Source: Zonotrichia leucophrys gambelii (taxonomy: Eukaryota; Chordata; Aves; Passeriformes; Passerellidae). Taken from it: 64,000 nt of DNA. Under the pieces are notes generated by a model. The model did not search any database. It saw only the letters and a list, made by a program, of their open reading frames with translations, and was not told the origin of the DNA. The position numbers and the translations under genes are program-made. This document shows positions 38,001 to 50,000 of the stretch, in pieces. Every line of letters begins with the position of its first letter. Position 1 is the stretch's first letter. Location of the stretch: positions 63,643,075-63,707,074 of the forward strand of contig NC_088172.1 of assembly GCF_028769735.1 (NCBI RefSeq). Direction: 5' to 3'.

Positions 38001-41000
38001 ATTGTGCTAGTGTGGTTGAAATATAAATTATTTTTTCATTTAAATGTTTTAGAAGTATCCAGAAAATGCACAAAGCAAAGAAAAAATTTCAGGTCAAGTG
38101 AGGATAACTTTATTCGTCTTGCTGATAAACAAGCCATTGCACATATTGTCTCAGAATGTATTTTATCTTGTTAACACAAACAGCTTTGATATGAGAATTA
38201 AGGACAAAAATCATTGCTTGCTAATCTCTTGATTGTTTTCAACTGAGATAAACTAAAAACTGTGACGGGCATTTTCAAACACTACCATTTCCTTGTAGAA
38301 AATGTATCAATTTCAAATCTCAAAATGTTCCTAAAGTTGCATTGAAGCAAGGAATATTTGATAAAGCTTGTTAGAGACCACATTTGAAGAAAAAAAATTG
38401 TTTTGGAGTACAGTCGCGCGCACAAATAATGTCACGGTAATGACTCAAAAGCAAGGCTACTTCAGAGAAGCCAAACTATTCTTCAAGAAAATTAGAAGTC
38501 TATCAATCACATTTTCTCTTCCTAATCAAGTCATTTGCTGCTCTCGATGCCATTAACAGATCAATTTAGTTCAGCAGCAGAGCTAAATAAATCTGAATTA
38601 AATATTTTTGTGAGTTCAAATCAACTTGAATACTTGTTCTGCTCCAGACTTGGAACATGGAAAAGAGCTTAAAAAAGAAATTTTATTGGTGCCAAGAAAG
38701 CATGTCAAGGGTTTCAGGTTTTAAGGAAATGACAGCTCCCTCTGCTATAGTCCAAGAGCCATAGGAGTGGTACAAGTGTGAGGCTAACCACATACTTTCT
38801 GACACCACACGTGATATTGACCTGTTGCAACCTCAAGGCTTCTGGCTAGAGATGGGGGTCAGGAAATGAGAATTTCTTTGTAACTGCCCATGATAACAAG
38901 ACAGTGTGAAGCCCAGTTTCCACATCTCATTGAGATGAACCAGTTCATCAGCCTGCAGCTGGAGACCAGGGTGAGCTGGTTGCTTTTGCTGACCTCAGAC
39001 ATAAAAACTGCTCTGAGCACCATCAGCAACTGCTGTGCTCAATCCTTCACCAGTGGGGGCCAGCATGGCACATTCATTTCCAGGGCACAGGAAAAAGAGA
39101 AGGAGAGGTCTGACTTGTGTACCTCTGGAAAGCAAAGAACAGGAATGAAATGTCATGATACCTGCTAACCTGGTAAGGAACTGCTTGAATTCACACAAAC
39201 TTTTGTAACATGTTTTGCCCCTGCACTCTTGAACCATATCCACCATCCAAAGAGCTGAATCTCTCTGGATTTTTTCCTCCATTGTCTTTTCCAGAAGTTG
39301 ACTGTACTGTCAGAGCAACTCACATCCAACAACATCACACAGGGTCAGACCATAAAAATGCAGACAAGTGGTGCAAAATCAGGAGGCAGAGAGCAGCTGA
39401 AATTGCTCTAGGGAGCACTTTCTGGAGAAATATGTGATCAGTGAAACCACAGAAAACAAAAGCAGAAAGGATCCTGGCAGAACGAGAACCAGCCTGGCTC
39501 TGAGAGGAGGCCAAGCAGCACGAACTGACCACCTGATGGAGCAGAAAGAAACCAAAGAGAGCAATAGCAAGAGCTTTATTTTTGCAGTCACAGTGGTGAC
39601 TGGCCTGCACAGTGCCTCAAATCACAAGCACAGCATTATGTACCACTCTCCTTCTATCACACCATGTGGACAGGAGATGGGGCTCATTTTAATGTTGCCC
39701 TTTGATACCAATAAGAAAATTCAACACTTCTACAAAGTGAAAAAGGGTTCCTGACAGAATAAATAGTTGAATAAACCAAGACAAGCAGCATATAGATGAA
39801 GTAATTTTATTGTAGAACATTGTCTGCCTGGAAAACTGTACAACTGGAATTTTTAATTATAAATTCAATGTCAATACAGAAAATAATGAAAATCAGAATT
39901 TTCAGTTCACTGGGTTAGAGCCCTCACAATCCTCTCATTTTAGTCAACATAGAAAGTGCGAGCTCTTTCTTGCTGTGTAACAGAAAATCAATGAATGGAG
40001 TTTTGAACACTTTACTGTATACTGTGAGAACCTAAGTAGAAAGTAAAACTAAACAGAAAAAAAGTCAAATAAGTAACCACACCAATGGTAGCCTGCAACA
40101 ACTCTGGGCTAAGCAAAGATCTTCTTCCTGCAATGGAAACTGAATAAACTTTTTCCTTTATTAGTAGTCCTCTTATTAAAATTGTCTTAGTTTATTAGTG
40201 AGTAAGGATGCTGGGGAAGCCTTTACCTATTTTTTACCTACATTCTACATTTCTCAGATATTCACTTCTGAATCCTAATATTGGCTGAAGAAGATCCAAT
40301 TAGTAAAAAATTCAAATTTATTCCTTTGTAATTACACAGGCTATAAAATCCATTGCTTTCAGGCACACTTTTTACACATGCACAAGTGAAGTGTCATCAC
40401 TGAATTTCCTTACAGTTTTTTTTTCCTCAGTTACAGTTATGGTATTGATGGATAAGCTAGAAAAGCTGAATTTTTCACTAAATAATGCAAAAATTCTCAT
40501 TTCTTCTGGAAAAAAAGCTCTATAGTTTTAGTGCAGCTATAACAATTATTATGCAAATCCCTCAACTCTGCATGGTTACCCAGCCCTAGGACTCATTATA
40601 GATTCATTAGAAGCACAGTTGCTCCATCTTCTCTTTAGAAACTTTGAAATTTAATCATTACCATGAACTGGGGGATAATGCTCCAATATGAACATTATAT
40701 TCATCACAAAGCATTTGTACTGGTGCACATGATTCTTTCATGCTTAATTTGTTATTAATCATAGTTTAGATTATAGTCACCGTTATGGGCAGTTATTAAA
40801 ATTACCAAAAAAAGTCCTTTTTTAAAAAAACAGCCTGCATCATCTTCAAACTAATTCCCACTCTCCTCCCAGATTTTACCAAAAATATTAAGAGAGACAA
40901 GCATAAGTTAACTATTCTTCACAGAGACTGGAGTGTCAGACTATTTTTTAGTGGGACGTGGAAAAGTTCAGAAGAGAGTAAGGCAACTTCTTGATAAAGG

Positions 41001-41564
41001 ACAAGAGGGCAGGGAACTTGACAGAGAAGCAGCTGTAGCAGTTGCTTCTCTGAGGGGCAGAGATGTTGAAAGGAGGGAAGCAACCAGGATGCAGGACTGA
41101 CAGGATGAAATGCAATACTAGAATATCATGTCTTGATTTAAAGAGGCAAGCAGTATGTACCAGTCTGCAAAAAAAGAAGTAACTCCAAGATATTTAAGCA
41201 CAAAAGTAAGCTGCAAAGACATCTGAAATTATAAGAAGTTATTACTTGGGTGCTTTGATGCTGTTTATACCTGGAGAAGTTCCAGGTTTCATTATTTTTT
41301 ACATTATTAGTGACTATTAGATTATTGCACACAGCAATAATTAAAGGTAAATAAGGAATGGGAAATACAAACAAATGTTCACAGTAAAATTGGTGACTTG
41401 AGAGAATCTTTAAAAATGGAGAGGACTTTAGCCAGGCAGAATTTGCAGAGATGAACACAAAATATGAAAAACAGATTACTGCTGTGGACATGAATTCTGC
41501 TGAACAAATAATAAATATAATCAAATGCATATAAAGTCTTCACATTGTAGCTGCAAAACAAAAC

Positions 41565-41612
41565 TAAGCAAAAAACAAACAAACAAAAAAAAAAACAAAC
41601 AAACAAAAAAAG
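41565..41612. repeat. (CAAA)n-like A-rich simple repeat
   Basis: The tract consists of repeated caaa units interrupted by runs of A. Confidence 0.8.
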
Positions 41613-44018
41613 GCAGCATGTTACTATTCTCTTCACTGTTACCCAAACAGATAAACACACTGATGGAGTCCACCAACTACACAGTTGAAATCTTCATAAC
41701 ATCTCCATTGTTATTGTCCCTTTTGTTGTTCCAGATAAATGAAGATTATATCACAAAAGGTACCAAAAAACCACGGCTTCAAGAAACTGGGAAAAAATAA
41801 AGCAACCAAAGCATGTTCACTGCAGAACACTGACAGCAACCCAAGCTTGGGGTTTATATAATGAACTTCTGCAAAACTTCACAGCAAGGCTGGTTTTCAG
41901 GTAACACAAATATGCTATAGTCTGGGGGGAAAAGGAAGAGGGAGGAAGGAAGGATAATTCATTCAGTGATTTTTGGGAGAAAGAAGTGGTCTCTACTTGC
42001 TCACTGAAGGATAACTCAAAACACTTCTGCACTAAGCTGTGCAAGGAGGGGGGTGAATGCAAAAAAACACAACTTCACTACTTCAAGAGTGACAGAATTT
42101 AGACTGAAAATAAGTTATTCAAGAAGAATGCCAATTTACAGATACACACAAATAGACAGTACTGTTTTTTCTTTAGCAGAAAAAAATGCGGGTGGTCTGC
42201 AAAAAATTGCTTGATACATGATCAATACATTCGTATCCATACATGCTGCAGCAAGAAGCATCTCAAAAGTAGTTCCCTCAGCAGCTCAGTGAAGCATGTT
42301 TTTGTATTAACAATTCCATTCTAATCTTCTCCTCCTCTAATTTTGCCTAAGAGATTCAATAAAGAGACTTCATTGGAAATACACCATCCAGAACAACGAC
42401 TAAAAAGGGTACAGTAAAAACAAGCTAAAATTACAGTGCACAGGCTGATCTGACCATTAAATGTACAGCACAAGAAGATAATTGACACATCCATTTTGAA
42501 GTGATAGCAAAGTAGTCACCAGCATATTAGAAGCCACTAGATTGCCTGCCTACTATAAAAATTAAAGATTTATCAGATGTGAAACAAACATTTCATGGAG
42601 CTTCCCCTGACATTCTCTTCAGAAGTGATTGATCTGAACAGAGTTCCCTAAGCCATACACTGAGTAGCTGAAACTAGTGGCACAAGCCTTCAAGTTATAG
42701 TAAGGGGGTAAAACCATGGCAGGAAAAAAAAAATCATGTGTGAATTCCTCTTCTGTAAACACTGAAGTCTAATGTTAGATGCTAAAAGGAAGCTTGATCT
42801 GTTTAGAAACAGACTCCTGCAGATCACAACAGCAACATTATAAGATGTGATTTTGCAAGTCCTGAATTTAAATTCCTTACAGAATTAACTACAATTGGTT
42901 ATTTGCTTTCTAAAGGTGCCGTTCTTCACTTAAAATGGTTTTGATACTTACACCACACCAGTCTTCACAGGCTGGAATTCCCTAAGGGAATAAGTGATAG
43001 GGACCTGTAAACTTCAATAGAATCATAAGATTCAGTTTGCCACAAATCTCATTGAAGTCCTCAAAAGTAAAACAATTGAACACTTTGCCTCTTCTGGAAC
43101 ACTACAAAATCATTATGTGACAATTAGAATGATACAATAATAAGGAAAAAGGGTAAAAATACCAATCAGATGCTGATTGCTAATACAACACTAACAAATT
43201 TTCCAACTTGGAAAGTTTCTGAAGTATCCATTCCCATTATCCAGAAAAGTGATGCTGTAATTATTCTGGATAATTTGTTGGTTGTCTCAACCACTCAATA
43301 TGCCTCTGAGTTCACTAATCTTCAAGTTCCACCACCAGCAAAAGCCTCATAAATTCAGTATCCCTGCTTTGGCAAGAACACAATCCTCAACATCTGTCTC
43401 AGGTATCAGTGCAGTTAAAATATTCCATTGCTCATTAGGGAGGAAGATGAGATCACCAGGAAATACTATTCTGTATCCTCTTGGTTAGATACAAAGAGGA
43501 CTGGCAGTAAACCTAGCCTCTCTTTCTTTCCCTGGCAGTCTGGATATTCTCCAACAAAGGAAAATTTGTCACTTTCTATTCCTCCAGGTGATAAAAGAAA
43601 TTAAATACTGCCTACACTTTGTCCTGTCTTCAGAAAAGGGCAGGAGTCTATGAACTCAAATGGAAAGAAGCACTTCTCTGAAAGTCTGAGCAAAACACCT
43701 AAGCTCTGTAGAAACTCAAGGCTGAGGACTCCTCTCTCCTTAGCCTTTCTGCTGGCTAGCTCTAAGCAGGGGCGGCAGATCCCACCCAAGGCACTAATTC
43801 CCATGAAGCTCTGTACAGGACACCCACACACGTGACAGACACTGTGCTGTACCATGCACAGCAAGGTTTAGCACCTGGGAGCCACACACCTGCCTTGGCA
43901 GCACCCAGTTCTTTCAGCTCAAGACCTCAATAACTTACTAAGGACCAGTAGGAAAAGTCACATTAGGGTGTCTGTGAGAGGCATTAAGAAAGTATTTGCC
44001 TGACACACATGAAGGGCA

Positions 44019-44064
44019 AAGTCAGACTAAATAATGTAACAGTCTCTCCTGGCCTCAACCCTGT
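44019..44064 (+). mobile_element. Decayed 3' tail of an ancient CR1/L3-type LINE
   Basis: The words gtcagactaaataatgtaac and ctctcctggcctcaaccctg follow the layout of old CR1-group 3' ends (an actagatgat-type word, a cttctggcct-type word, then a ctatg-type word). Only the last 45 or so bases are recognisable, and the upstream part cannot be delimited by eye. Confidence 0.4.
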
Positions 44065-45512
44065 GTAAAAGGAGCTTTATCTCAGAGGGGCTGGGAGACT
44101 AATTAATTTGTGCTTTTAAAAGCCCTTCAGAAACTTGGAGGAATAATGCTGGCCTGCTTGCAAAGTATTCATTCTTCTTCAGTTAATTTAATTCAGATTC
44201 CTTTTCCCTTAGCATGTATCAGGGCATCCCCCAGTAAAATACACTGAATAAAGTTCACAAGGTGCTCTGCAGTTCAAGGCTGATGCTTGCATCTGTCACC
44301 TCAGCACATTGCTTTCCTATTCTGTATGTGTAAGGCTGACTGAAAAATCGAGGAATAAATTAAAAAATTAGACTGTAATGAGGCAAGTGAGTTTGCCCTT
44401 TGTTCCTCTCTGTTGTCCTCAGCATGTCAGAAGGTTGGAAACAATACATGCCTACTCATTGGTGATCACCTACAAGAAAAAGGAGAACTAGGTACATCTG
44501 GGAGGGTTAATTCCCTTCTATACTATCAGGATATCAGGCTTGCTCTAAATTATGGTAAAATAAAACAATGTGAGCATCACACCATGCCTCCTGCACAAAA
44601 CCAGGGTCTGCCTCCACCTAGATACTTGAGGGAGAGGAATAAACACCAAAGAAGGCCATCCTGGACCCTGGGATACTAACCCAGACACTAGGAACAAATT
44701 TCCCAAAGCAATGCTAACAAGAACCATAGCTTGCCAGTTCAGGGAACATGCAGATACTCTCCACCAACACTGATTTGCTGAAGTGAACAGTGCGAGAAAA
44801 ATTTATCCTGAAATCCTCAGCTTAAATCACTCTTAATCTACATTTCTACTTTTGAGTTTATCTTCAAAAGACTTGGTTCTCTTTGTACAGCAATCATCAA
44901 ATCATCCACAACCAAATGACACTGTATGTCAGAATATATACTATATGTTCTAAGAGTACAACAAAGAAATGCTATTTTAACAGTTATAACCTACCAGAGC
45001 TGTACCTTTGTATTGCTTTCATACTTGTTTTATTAGAAAACAGTAAACTGTTTCTATATTGTGACATTAATTTATTTACACCAAGCTCAGCTTGCATGAC
45101 AGTGGGATCTTCTTAAAAGGCACACAAAGAACACTAAAAAACGGTACCAAATTCACTAGCTAAACTATTTTTGTATGATTTGTGTACATATTAAGGAAGT
45201 TAAGTTTATCCAAATTTGAATTTTAAATTGATCAAGAGGAAACATTGCCTCAAAGGAAATGGACACAATTAATTCTAGGTCCCAAATTACACCAAGATTA
45301 TAACCATGACAGATGTATTTGTTGAAACACTGCTTTCATTTGCAGATTGGAAGAGGAGAAACAGGTATTCCTCTCAGTATTTTAACTCAGTTTTTCAGTG
45401 CTCAATAAACCAGTCACTAAACTGAATCAGAAACTGAAACAGAAAATTACCTCACAGCTCCTGCAGCAGAGACAGGAATGACACCATGATGTCAAAACCT
45501 CAGTTTCAAACT

Positions 45513-45551
45513 GGGATCCCAGTTGCTTGAACTCCAAGCAACTGGGATCCC
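45513..45551. repeat. Perfect inverted repeat, 17-bp arms, 5-base loop
   Basis: The arm gggatcccagttgcttg (45513-45529) is the exact reverse complement of 45535-45551, with loop aactc. Unlike the AT-rich foldback at 2.7 kb it has balanced composition, so a chance origin is unlikely. As RNA it would be a stable 17-bp stem. No open frame or terminator context goes with it. Confidence 0.9.
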
Positions 45552-46495
45552 TTCAGATCAGTGGCTGCAATTTCCTGTTAAAATTTCAACTGCACATAGC
45601 TCTATTCAGTACACAAGCAGCTAAAGATAAAAAACGTATATAACAAATCACAGCAAGCTTAGTTCTTTGCTGTTTCGTGATAGTATCAAAGCCAGTTTCA
45701 GAGCATTTGGTTGTAAACCCATGCCAGTGTATTTGCTGAGGGTCTGTACCTGGACACTGGGATCTGCAGATGGATGTGGTGCTGTGCTGCATGGGGCTCT
45801 GCATGGCACTCAGCACACCGCCAGGACAGGCTGCACTTTCCTGGCGTCCTCTCCCTGCCTCCATCACTCTTTGGTCTTGTATTTTCTGCTACACAGAGGA
45901 TATGAATCACAGCTGAAATTCCCTCAATGCACCTCAAAATAATGAGGGTTTACTGCAGGAGCACTCTATCCTTCACATCCTGATTCTGGCCTCCTACCCT
46001 TCCCAGTGTGAGGATTTGTTTTCGAATCACAGGCAAATAAAGCACATCTACAGAATGCTACAGCTTCTAGCTGCTCCCCAGGGACACCTACACTGCCAAT
46101 ATATTCAATTTAGTGTTAATAAACCATAATGAGTCAGCAGAAATCACTCCTATCCCAACCATACTCCCCTGAGGGTGCCAGCAGATGTTCAAAGAGGAGA
46201 TCAGCAGCAGGGCACTGCCAATTGCCTCCATGTTATTTTAACCTCTCTTGTCTGTTCTGCTTTTAATTGCCTACTTTATAAAAAGGAGATAAAAGAAACA
46301 AATCCTTTTGATGAATATAGTTCACCCCTGCAGAGATAAAAATTCTAGAAATTCCCATTCACACTTGCATGGCAAGACAATATAATATTACTTTATCATC
46401 TGTAATAATACAAAGCCACTGTCATCTGAATCAATCATTCTCCTGTTTGCTACATGACATAGCACAATAAAGCCCAAGGGGTTTTGTCCGCATTT

Positions 46496-46586
46496 GCAGA
46501 TGCACATGGTTTAGTGGTGGCCTTACCAGTGCTAAGCTAGTGGCTGAATCCTCAAGTCTTTTCCAACCTAAACAGTTCTGTGACTT
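46496..46586 (+). mobile_element. CR1 3'-end fragment (younger)
   Basis: The words ggtttagtggtggccttacc, gtgctaagctagtggctg and cttttccaacctaaacagtt followed by ctgtgacttc match the terminal hundred bases of a typical avian CR1. The element is severely 5'-truncated. It lies about 40 bases before an older CR1 piece in the same orientation. Confidence 0.7.
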
Positions 46587-46629
46587 CCTGCAGTAGAGAG
46601 CTGCAAGTCCCCCACGGCAGAACTCTTGC

Positions 46630-47046
46630 AGAAGCACGTACGGAATATTACATTCAGCTCCGGACACCTCATTACCAGAAAGATAACACATTAGACAGAG
46701 TTATTAGAGAAGCAACAAAAATGATAAGTGAAGATTGAAGTGTGTTATTACATCGAGACATTAAAAGTTAACTGCATAAAGGTTGACTAGAGAACAGCTT
46801 TCTGGGGGACACAGTTACAACCTGTAAATATTTGAAGGAAGGATATGAAGGATATGTATGGCAATAAGGAAAATGAATTACTGAGGATAGAAAAAACAGA
46901 TACAATTACGAATAAAAAGATGAAATTAAGAAACATCTGACTCTCAAGGAAAAAAGGAAGGGTAATAGAAGGCAGCTTTGAGAAGCCTATTGCTTGGATG
47001 ACTTAATAGGCCTTTTATATCTCTACCTCCTGTAACTCCATGATAA
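46630..47046 (+). mobile_element. Ancient CR1-type LINE 3' fragment
   Basis: In translation the start reads like the CR1 ORF2 motif before the C-terminus (PHYQKD, then REATKMI in place of the usual QRRATKM). Further on, acctgtaaatatttgaagg corresponds to the conserved YKYLKEG-type motif. The 3' end reads cttggatgacttaataggcc then ctctacctcctgtaactcc, an old CR1 tail. Many stops and indels show long decay. Confidence 0.75.
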
Positions 47047-50000
47047 TAAGGATGGAGCAAAAGAAAGGACTCAAAGTATGAAATCCAATTAATTCTTTGC
47101 CAGTAGGCAAACCATCTTTATCAGATATGTTGGCTTAGCAATAAGCTTAAGCTTGGCATGATAGATCCTACCTGTCAGTTATTCAGATGTAGCTTTTTGT
47201 AAAGTCTTCAGGGAAGACAAGAGTATTTTTATACTTTCATTAAAACACAGACTACATCCATCAAAGGAGGAAGTTATATTAAAAAGATCTGTGGCATTCT
47301 CAGACTAATCTGTGCATCTGACCGGTGCCATATTTAGCATTATCTAATCTGTTTTGTGCATCTAACAGACTGCAAACCCTTTGGGGCAGAAATCCCATCC
47401 TCCTCTTCCTTTTATCACACAGCGTCGAGTGTGTTGACAGCGCTCAACAAATAATAGCCACTTCCAAGGGAGGGAAGAAGTCATAGCTAGCACACAGTGT
47501 GTAGCATTATTTTCAAGGGATGAACCATTACACTAGTAGCAGGAGTCTTCATGTACTTTCCAGCAGTATAACTCCTACTTCTCTCAGGAAAAATAACTTT
47601 ACACACACAGAAAATGCCTCAGAACACTCAGGGGAAAAAAAAAAATATCATTTGAACAAGTACAGAAAATGCAAGGAAGACCTGACAAAGAGGACACTAA
47701 TTATTGGTAAGTGGAAGAAAATAAATACTGAGACTAAAATTTAGTCTAAAGTTTAGACTAAAATGAGGAGCATTTTAAAGACATACACAATTTGTATGTG
47801 TGATACCATCTTTAAAAGGATAGTCAGGCATCACTTCTCAAATAACAATTCATCACTAGGGGTATATTTAAAAGAACCCATATCAGTCTACTTCTCTGTT
47901 TCCATGCAAATCATCCACAGCTCATACTATTTATTGACACTATTTTGGCTCATACAAAACTCTTGTAGAAGCCCATGTGAGGAGCCAACAAGTCTGCTCA
48001 CCATTTTAGAATCTGCCAAAGTTAATTTTTGAAAGAGCATACAGGGACATACATGGTTACATAATGACACGCTGCCCTTTAAGGTGCTCTGAATTAAAAC
48101 ATAACAAGCCACAGATTATTTATAAAGATCAGTGGGAGAAAGTTACTGCTGGCAGCCTGCGTGGCACACCTGGGCACTCCTCTGACAAACTCCTCCTTTT
48201 AATATCTGATATTTCACACACATACTAAGATATTACAGACTCATGGTAATAAACTCTGATTTGGAATCAGGTACCCCTAACAACTTTACCTTCACCATCT
48301 TCAATGTTTGCTTTTATGCAGAGATGCTGCCTGTGTTGCTCTTAGATGAACTTTCTTCTAAGAAGTAATGCCAGCACTGAATGAAATACTGATATCCATG
48401 GATGAGACAGGTTTTACAGAGACGCTTTGTTTTACAAATGCTCTCAGTTAAGCATATGAAGCATCTGTTGTGTACTGCTCCCCGTACACCAAATGGATAT
48501 TCAGGAAAGTAATGTACATTAAGTAGTACAGCGAGGGAGATGAACACTCCCACCTCATTTGCTACAGCCTTCAAATACTGTGTGCATTTACAGAGCTGCT
48601 AGTTTAGAAACAGTTGCAATGTAGCTTCTCTTTCCATGGACAAATTAGCTAGAGGATTTTAAAACACATGTTCATAAAACTAATTTCTCTGGCTCAGTTT
48701 TCCAATCTTTAATAACCAAATCAAATTACTCCCAAGTGTAGATAAATAACTTAGAAAAAATGCTTTGCTGTTCATAGAAATTTATTTTTACTGACAAATT
48801 TTCATGTAGTATGAGAAGTATACTTCTTAAAAAAATTATTGCAAGACTTTACTGAGATACAAAAATGCTATTTTACTCACATTTCATTAAACAATTAATG
48901 ATCCAATTTTTTAAAAAAAAACTGTCCAGAAAGATATAGCTATTATGTCATTAAACAGCCTAAATTCCAGACAGTCAATAGGACTTGAGCACTTACTCCA
49001 CTGGAAAAGCTAAGTGGCGAGAGATTCTCAAGACACACAGCTGTACCCCAAGTTAGGTTGCTTCCAGCTTCACCCCCACAGCTGTCAAGTAGCACCTGCA
49101 GGCAGATATGGTTTTTTGCAACTCCTAAAACTTAGGGGCAAAACCAAACACAATGACAGATTTTGTAAGAGTGGTGAGAAAAAAGCTCTGAATAAAGGAG
49201 ACTTTTTATCATCTCAGTTGATTTTGTATTTGTCCACACCGCTTTCACCATACTGCTGCCACAGTGACAAGTAAGGGCATAGCTCAACAAATCTCAAACA
49301 AATCCAAAATCTGGATTACACTGGATTACACAAAAGCCCATCCTTTTCAAGTCCCATAATTTTTTTGTTTCTTTCTTGCATGTGAATGTATTCTGTGATG
49401 ATTCCATGATTATGTAATCTTCCCAGTAGCCACACAAGATAACACAAATTTGGTTTCCCACTCCTACCCTTGTCCAGTCTTGGTGTAAACTGGAGACACG
49501 GAGGCAAAGCAGGGCAGGCCTTCTGGACATGCTGGATTAACTGAGTGCCTGCATGCACAAATGAGCACACCTACAGCACCTTTTTATGGGAAAACAAATT
49601 AATTTCTTCCCACCCAAGAAACTTTTCTAGATGGAAGACAAAAATGCGTCTGAGCATACAAAAACCAGATAAACTGTACTGAGCAAAACAGAGCTCTGCT
49701 CAAAACTCAACAGGAAAAATGTTTTATGAGAAGGTCCTTAATGAAGGACTTAACTCATGACATGTCACACAAACCCACAGGAAGAGAAACTGCTGGCTTT
49801 GAGATCTAGAGCACACAGGGTCTAGATCCTGCCCTTCATTTTAAAACTCTCTTACACAATAAGTTGGGTGATGATGACCTGACTTTTGTGAATTATTCTC
49901 ATTATTTCCTTAGCTGTCACTTTAATTCTGCATAAAAGGGTTTCAGAAGCCTGTGTTTATTAAAATTGCCCACTTTTAATCTTATACCAGGTATTCTCCA

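Larger units (their letters stand above)
35073..46495. other. Unique sequence, mostly non-coding
   Basis: No gene or RNA gene is evident. The stretch includes a poly(T) run (about 35810-35826), a CAAA tract (41565-41612), a decayed LINE tail (44019-44064) and a perfect hairpin (45513-45551). A block near 38.1-38.6 kb has the look of conserved non-coding DNA. Open frames of 60 to 130 codons occur on both strands without splice support or recognisable motifs. Confidence 0.5.

Noticed and set aside
46011..46040. tRNA-like B-box word (ttttcgaatcacagg)
   Set aside because: No A box or cloverleaf arms can be drawn around it.
47588..47706. Plus-strand 119-base open segment with acceptor and donor
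   Set aside because: It is Lys-rich low-complexity sequence of no known family. It is useful mainly as a reminder that splice-bounded frames occur by chance here.
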